Below are positions 59,832 to 64,000 of a stretch of 64,000 bases of DNA, one piece after another. The stretch's first letter is position 1, and the number at the start of each line of letters is the position of its first letter. A program made the translations under genes and the position numbers. Origin of the DNA: Aquimonas sp044377145 (lineage in GTDB: Bacteria > Pseudomonadota > Gammaproteobacteria > Xanthomonadales > Xanthomonadaceae); NCBI RefSeq assembly GCF_044377145.1, contig NZ_JBILJQ010000015.1, forward strand, positions 1 through 64,000, in the 5' to 3' direction. Below the pieces are notes generated by a model. It was not told where the DNA came from. It saw nothing but the letters and a program-made list of their open reading frames with translations, and ran no database searches.

Positions 59832-62615
59832 ATGAAAGCGGGTCTTGCCATTGTGTTCGGCCTGCTGGCGCTCGCCAGCGAATCCTTCATCAGCGTGTTG
59901 CTGGCAGCGCTCGCCGGCTGGTTGCTTGGCGCGCAGCAGGAACTGTCGAAACGGCTGGCACGCGTGGAGCAGCAGGCTCGCACGCGCGAGCTGGTCGATA
60001 CCGCAGCGCGTGCGGCAGCGAGCGCGGCCGCTCAGGCCGCGGCGGACCCGCCCCCCTCGCACCCGGTGAAGCAGGCGCTGATGCAAGCCTCCAGGGTGGC
60101 GCCAACGGCTGCTCAGCCGATGTCGGAGTCGGAGTCGGAGTCGGTGGCAGCGGCGGCACCTGCGCTCGATACCCGTGAAGCCGAGCCAGCCATGCGGGCT
60201 TCACCACCGCCGATACCGGCACAGGCGCCGAGCGCCGCGGCTGCCAGCCCCGCGCCGTCGCGCGTCGTGCCGCCAACGCGCACTGCACCCGGTCGATCGG
60301 CGCAGGACTCAGGCCCTGACCTCGGCCAACGCCTGGCCACGCTGCTGTTCGGCGGCAATCTACCGGTCAAGCTCGGCATTCTGGTGCTGTTTGCCGGCGT
60401 CGCCGCCGCACTCCGTTATGCCGCTGAGCAAGGCTATTTCAACCTGCCGATCGGCTGGCGTTTCAGCTTGATTGCGGCCGCCGCGCTGGGTGGGCTGGTG
60501 TTCGCGCTCAGCCAGCGCCGCTCGCGCCCCGCATTCTCGCTGTCCCTGCAGGGCGGCGCCATCGGCGTGCTGCTGCTGGAGGTGTTCGCGGGCTTTCGTC
60601 TGTACGAGCTGATGCAGCCGGCGACCGCGCTGGTGCTGGTGGTGGTGCTGGTCGCATTGGCCGCCACCCTGGCGGTGGTGCAGAGCGCGGTCGGGCTGGC
60701 CGTACTCGGCTTTCTGGGCGGCTATCTGGGGCCGGTCTTGATCAGTACCGGCAGCGGTGATCATGTCGCGCTGTTCACGTACTACGCAGTGCTCAACGCT
60801 GCGGTGTTCGCGATCGCGTGGTGGCGCCACTGGTATCCCTTGAACCTGCTGGGCTTCGCGTTCACCTTCGCTATCGGCAGCCTGTGGGGGCTGCGCTCGT
60901 ATACAGCGGAGGACTACGCCAGCACCCAGTTCTTCCTGCTGCTTTTCTGGGGCTTCTATCTCGGCATCACCGTGCTGGGCGCGCTGCGCCGGGGTGCCGC
61001 CGCCAGCCGCGCCGTCGAGGCCAGCCTAACCTTTGGGTTGCCGCTGCTGGCGTTCTCGCTGCAGTCTGGATTACTGGAAGGCGATCGCCCTGCACTCGCC
61101 CGTGCTGCACTGCTGGCAGCGATCGCGTATGCCGTGCTGGCCGCCCTGCTGATCCGCGTCGAGCGCGCGCGCCTGCAGGGCGAGAGCTTCGCCTGGATCG
61201 CCGCCGGTTTCGCCACCCTCGCGGTGCCGCTGGCATTCTCATCCGAGCAGACCGCCATGGTCTGGGCGCTGCAGGGAGTGGGTGCGATGTGGCTCGGCCT
61301 ACGCCAGCAGCGCGCGCTGCCGCAGCTGGCCGGCGCATGCCTGCAGATCCTGGCCGGGCTCGCCTTCGTTCTGGGTGCGGTTGAACGGATCGACGCCGGG
61401 CAGTGGTCGGACCCGCAAGGCCTGCTCACCACGCGCACCAGCGTGGTCCTGCTGGCGTTCGCCGGCCTGCTGGGCAGCTATGTCTACGAGCGCCTGCAGC
61501 CACAGCGGCTGGCGATCTGGGCGCTGTTCGGGCTCGGCAGCTTCTGGCTCGGCGCACTGTGGCTGCATCTGGTATGGAAGCCGCCGATCGCACTCGACTC
61601 GACCTTGGCAGCGGTCGCCTTCAGTGCCACGTTTGCCAGCCTGGCGGCGGCACTGCGCTGGCTGACCGGCTGGGCACGTCTGAGCTGGCAGGTGGTGCCG
61701 CAACTGGCGCTGGCGCCGCTACTGGCGATGCTGGTGTTCGCCGACAGCAGCGCACCGCCGTTGGATGGCAACGGGCTGAGCGTGTGGCTGCTGTGGCTCG
61801 GCTCGGCGGCGTTTGCGCTGCACTGTCTGCGCGAGCCGCCGGCACGCCTCACTGGTCTGGGTCACATCGCGGTGCTGGCGACGCTGGCGATGGTGCTTGG
61901 CATCGACAGTTTCGAACGCGCTGATCGCGCCGGACTGGGCGAGGCCTGGACCCTCAGCCTGGGGCTGCTGCCGCTGACCCTGCTTGCGGCCGGATTGATG
62001 CTGCGGCCGGGCGTATGGGCCTGGCCGCTGGCGGATCGCTTCCAGCGCTATGCGCGTGCTTGGCATGCGATCGCGCTGGCGGTGTTGGCGATGGCCTGGA
62101 TCGGCTCGCTGTATCTGTCAGCCGATCCCGCGCCGATGGCGTATCTGCCCTTGCTCAACCCGCTGGAGTTGCTGCAGTGGGGTCTGTTGTTGGCTGCATG
62201 GCGCAGCATTCCAGCTGAGGACCGCGCCGATCTGATACCCCTGCGGGTCGGTGTCGGCTTGGCCGCGTTGAGCCTGCTCAGCCTTATGGTGCTGCGCTGC
62301 GTGCACCACTTCGGCGGCCTCGCGTGGTCAGCGTCGATCTTCGACAGCGCGCTGACGCAAGGTGGGCTGAGCGTGCTGTGGGCCGTGCTCGGCGTGTGGG
62401 CCTGGGTGCGGGGTTCGCGGCGCGGCGAGTATCCAATCTGGCTGGCCGGTGCGGTGCTGATGGGCGTGGTGCTGCTGAAGCTGGTGCTGGTCGACCGCGC
62501 TTACCTGGGCAACCTGGCAGGCATCGGTGCCGTGCTCACGGTTGGCCTGCTGCTGGTCGGGGTCGGCTATGTCGCGCCTTCTCCACCGCGGCAGGGTGGC
62601 GAGGCGACACGCTGA
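59832..62615 (+). CDS. DUF2339 polytopic membrane protein
   Basis: This 927-residue protein starts with one helix and a short coiled coil (QQELSKRLARVEQQARTREL), then an Ala/Pro-rich linker to about residue 165, then more than twenty hydrophobic helices to the end. The FGGNLPVKLGILVLFAGVAA segment and GFLGGYLGPVLISTGSGDHV are typical of DUF2339, whose function is unknown. The linker contains a run of Ser-Glu codons (GAGTCG repeats near 60125-60140). It ends in a convergent terminator shared with speD. Confidence 0.88.
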   Translation: MKAGLAIVFGLLALASESFISVLLAALAGWLLGAQQELSKRLARVEQQARTRELVDTAARAAASAAAQAAADPPPSHPVKQALMQASRVAPTAAQPMSESESESVAAAAPALDTREAEPAMRASPPPIPAQAPSAAAASPAPSRVVPPTRTAPGRSAQDSGPDLGQRLATLLFGGNLPVKLGILVLFAGVAAALRYAAEQGYFNLPIGWRFSLIAAAALGGLVFALSQRRSRPAFSLSLQGGAIGVLLLEVFAGFRLYELMQPATALVLVVVLVALAATLAVVQSAVGLAVLGFLGGYLGPVLISTGSGDHVALFTYYAVLNAAVFAIAWWRHWYPLNLLGFAFTFAIGSLWGLRSYTAEDYASTQFFLLLFWGFYLGITVLGALRRGAAASRAVEASLTFGLPLLAFSLQSGLLEGDRPALARAALLAAIAYAVLAALLIRVERARLQGESFAWIAAGFATLAVPLAFSSEQTAMVWALQGVGAMWLGLRQQRALPQLAGACLQILAGLAFVLGAVERIDAGQWSDPQGLLTTRTSVVLLAFAGLLGSYVYERLQPQRLAIWALFGLGSFWLGALWLHLVWKPPIALDSTLAAVAFSATFASLAAALRWLTGWARLSWQVVPQLALAPLLAMLVFADSSAPPLDGNGLSVWLLWLGSAAFALHCLREPPARLTGLGHIAVLATLAMVLGIDSFERADRAGLGEAWTLSLGLLPLTLLAAGLMLRPGVWAWPLADRFQRYARAWHAIALAVLAMAWIGSLYLSADPAPMAYLPLLNPLELLQWGLLLAAWRSIPAEDRADLIPLRVGVGLAALSLLSLMVLRCVHHFGGLAWSASIFDSALTQGGLSVLWAVLGVWAWVRGSRRGEYPIWLAGAVLMGVVLLKLVLVDRAYLGNLAGIGAVLTVGLLLVGVGYVAPSPPRQGGEATR

Positions 62616-62626
62616 GTCCGCCAACG

Positions 62627-62661
62627 CCAAGGGGCGCGGCCTGTTCGGCCGCGCCCCTTGG
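62627..62661. terminator. Bidirectional terminator between DUF2339 gene and speD
   Basis: CCAAGGGGCGCGGCC (62627-62641) is the exact reverse complement of 62647-62661, a 15-bp stem with a five-base loop between two convergent genes. Confidence 0.8.
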
Positions 62662-62692
62662 TCATCACTGCAGCCGCGAACCTCGCGGGCGT

Positions 62693-63514
62693 TCAGTCGA
62701 GATTGCGGCCGTGGAACAGCTCTTCGATCTCGCGCTTCAGCTGGGCCTCGATGCGCAGACGCTCCTTGAACGACAGGTTCTTCGCCTTTTCCTCGAACAG
62801 GTAGGTGTCGAGGTCGAAATCCTTGACGTGCATCTTCGTGTGGAAGATGTTCTCCTGATAAACGTTCACGTCGAACATCTCGTAGCGATTCTTGATCCCC
62901 TTGGCGAGATAGTCCTGGATCGAGTTGATGCGATGGTCGATGTAGTGCTTGGTGCCCCGCACGTCACGGGTAAACCCGCGCACACGGTAGTCCATGATCA
63001 CGATGTCCGATTCCAGACTCTCGATCAGGTAGTTCAGCGCCTTCAGCGGTGAAATCACCCCGCAAGTCGCCACATCGATATCCGCGCGGAAGGTCGCGAT
63101 GCCGTTGTGCGGATGCGTCTCTGGGTAGGTGTGGACCGTGATGTGGCTCTTGTCCAGATGCGCGACCACGCTGGCATCGACTTCCTCGTGCTCACGCACG
63201 GCGGCAGCCAGAACTTCCTTACCGGCCGCCTTCTTGTCGATCACCGGCTCCTCGGAGATGAGGATGGTGACCGAGGCGCCCTGCGGGTCATAGTCCTGAC
63301 GCGCAACATTCAACACGTTGGCGCCGATGATCTCGGCAACTTCGGTGAGGATCTGGGTCAGGCGATCGGCGTTGTAGGCCTCGTCGATGTACTCGATATA
63401 CCGACGCCGCTGCTCTTCGCTGACCGCGTAGCACACGTCGTAGATATTGAAGGACAGGGCCTTGGTGAGATTGTTGAAGCCTTGCAGCTTCAGGCGCGGC
63501 AGTGGTTTCACCAC
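62693..63514 (-). CDS. speD: S-adenosylmethionine decarboxylase proenzyme
   Basis: This 273-residue SpeD (E. coli-type, class 1A) supplies decarboxylated SAM for spermidine synthesis. The self-cleavage site is K-S in LDKSHITVH, where the serine becomes the pyruvoyl group. Other marks are FNIYDVCYA, HPHNGIATFRADIDVATCG and DYRVRGFTRDVRG. Two GTG codons stand side by side. The first (63512-63514) is chosen because it gives the family start MVKPLPRL and has AGGGGA eight bases upstream. Confidence 0.95.
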   Translation of the reverse strand: MVKPLPRLKLQGFNNLTKALSFNIYDVCYAVSEEQRRRYIEYIDEAYNADRLTQILTEVAEIIGANVLNVARQDYDPQGASVTILISEEPVIDKKAAGKEVLAAAVREHEEVDASVVAHLDKSHITVHTYPETHPHNGIATFRADIDVATCGVISPLKALNYLIESLESDIVIMDYRVRGFTRDVRGTKHYIDHRINSIQDYLAKGIKNRYEMFDVNVYQENIFHTKMHVKDFDLDTYLFEEKAKNLSFKERLRIEAQLKREIEELFHGRNLD

Positions 63515-63736
63515 GTTTGAAGTCCCCTGGGTCGGGTGGCCGGTGCGGGCGGATAGAGAACTGGCGAGCGGCCTTTGGCCTTCGCCGGCGACAGACCCCA
63601 GTCGGCTGGAATCAGCGGAATAGTATGGACCAAACACGTGAAAGCCATAACCGCGGCCTTGGTCAAACTCGCGGGAGGTTGCGGTGGGCGCGTGACAGCG
63701 GGAGACAAACCGGTGCGAACTGACGCAAGATTGCAT

Positions 63737-63765
63737 TTGAAGCGCCCTGAAGACGGCGCTAATCT
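63737..63765 (+). promoter_or_regulatory. Candidate sigma-70 promoter of clp
   Basis: TTGAAG and TAATCT are separated by 17 bases, 28 bp before the clp ATG. The 280-bp speD-clp divergent gap otherwise shows nothing certain. Confidence 0.5.
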
Positions 63766-63793
63766 TTGAACTCCATCGCATTTCAGGTCAGAC

Positions 63794-64000
63794 ATGGTCC
63801 CCTCGAGCTTCTCGCTGCAGACCGCGCTCAAGCGTCAGCTGACGCCGCCTTCGCTGGCGCCCGAGCCCATCCATATCGAGCGCTTCCTGGCCCACTGCCA
63901 CCGACGCCGCTACCCGGCGCGCGCGGACGTGTTCCGGCCCGGTGATCCGGCCGGCACCATGTACTACGTGGTGCAGGGCTCGCTCAGCGTCATGACCGAA
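63794..64000 (+). CDS. clp: Crp-like regulator Clp, partial (runs off the window)
   Basis: The first 69 codons encode a variable N-terminus and then the start of a cyclic-nucleotide-binding domain, IERFLAHCHRRRYPARADVF and PGDPAGTMYYVVQGSLSV. The HRRRYP and VFRPGDPAG text and the position divergent from speD match Clp of Xanthomonas, a c-di-GMP-responsive global regulator of virulence and motility genes. The rest lies beyond the window. Confidence 0.88.
   Translation, partial: MVPSSFSLQTALKRQLTPPSLAPEPIHIERFLAHCHRRRYPARADVFRPGDPAGTMYYVVQGSLSVMTE

Overview
The window is GC-rich (roughly two thirds G+C by eye), densely coding bacterial DNA. It fits a gammaproteobacterium of the Xanthomonadales/Lysobacterales. 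The signs are a Clp-type Crp homologue next to speD, the coq7/rplM/rpsI neighbourhood, the fliL-to-cheA gene order, and CheZ and CheD together with MotC/MotD-type stators. No plasmid, phage or transposase gene was seen.

Layout. (1) 1-10.7 kb is housekeeping and envelope/stress genes: a PLP enzyme of the threonine synthase family, a secreted M20 peptidase, two DUF4398-like lipoprotein genes (one broken by a 47-bp tandem duplication), small membrane proteins, a glycine-zipper lipoprotein, a class D-like sortase with its presumed LPDTAG substrate, a CsbD protein and two Crp/Fnr-type regulators. (2) 11.0-24.5 kb is a tight flagellar run: fliLMNOPQR, flhB, flhA, flhF, flhG, fliA, cheY, cheZ, cheA. 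(3) 24.6-28.4 kb carries motC, motD, a ParC-type ATPase and a CheW-domain ParP-like protein with three 42-residue repeats. (4) 28.7-55.9 kb is a second chemotaxis system: a STAS protein, a CheY-like regulator, a second CheA, several chemoreceptors (one with an in-frame amber codon), two CheW proteins, an OprO/P-like porin, a GGDEF/EAL protein, a TonB C-terminal protein, cheR-cheD-cheB and a truncated histidine kinase. (5) 56.0-64.0 kb returns to core genes: two tRNAs, rpsI, rplM, an Fe-S protein coupled to coq7, a DUF2339 protein, speD and the start of clp.

How it works together. FliL-R and FlhA/B build the export gate and switch. FlhF/FlhG set flagellar position and number. FliA serves late promoters. 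MotC/MotD form a stator. CheA/CheY/CheZ carry the signal, and ParC/ParP-like proteins probably place the arrays at the pole. The second block supplies receptors, couplers and adaptation enzymes. Ten sigma-54-like -24/-12 motifs sit upstream of genes in regions 2-4, and none was found in the upstream stretches of the non-motility genes that I read, so the whole island looks like one RpoN regulon.

Three broken genes stand out: the OmpA-family lipoprotein (duplication frameshift), a receptor (TAG at codon 53), and a decayed solute-binding-protein-like gene (TAG plus probable frameshift).
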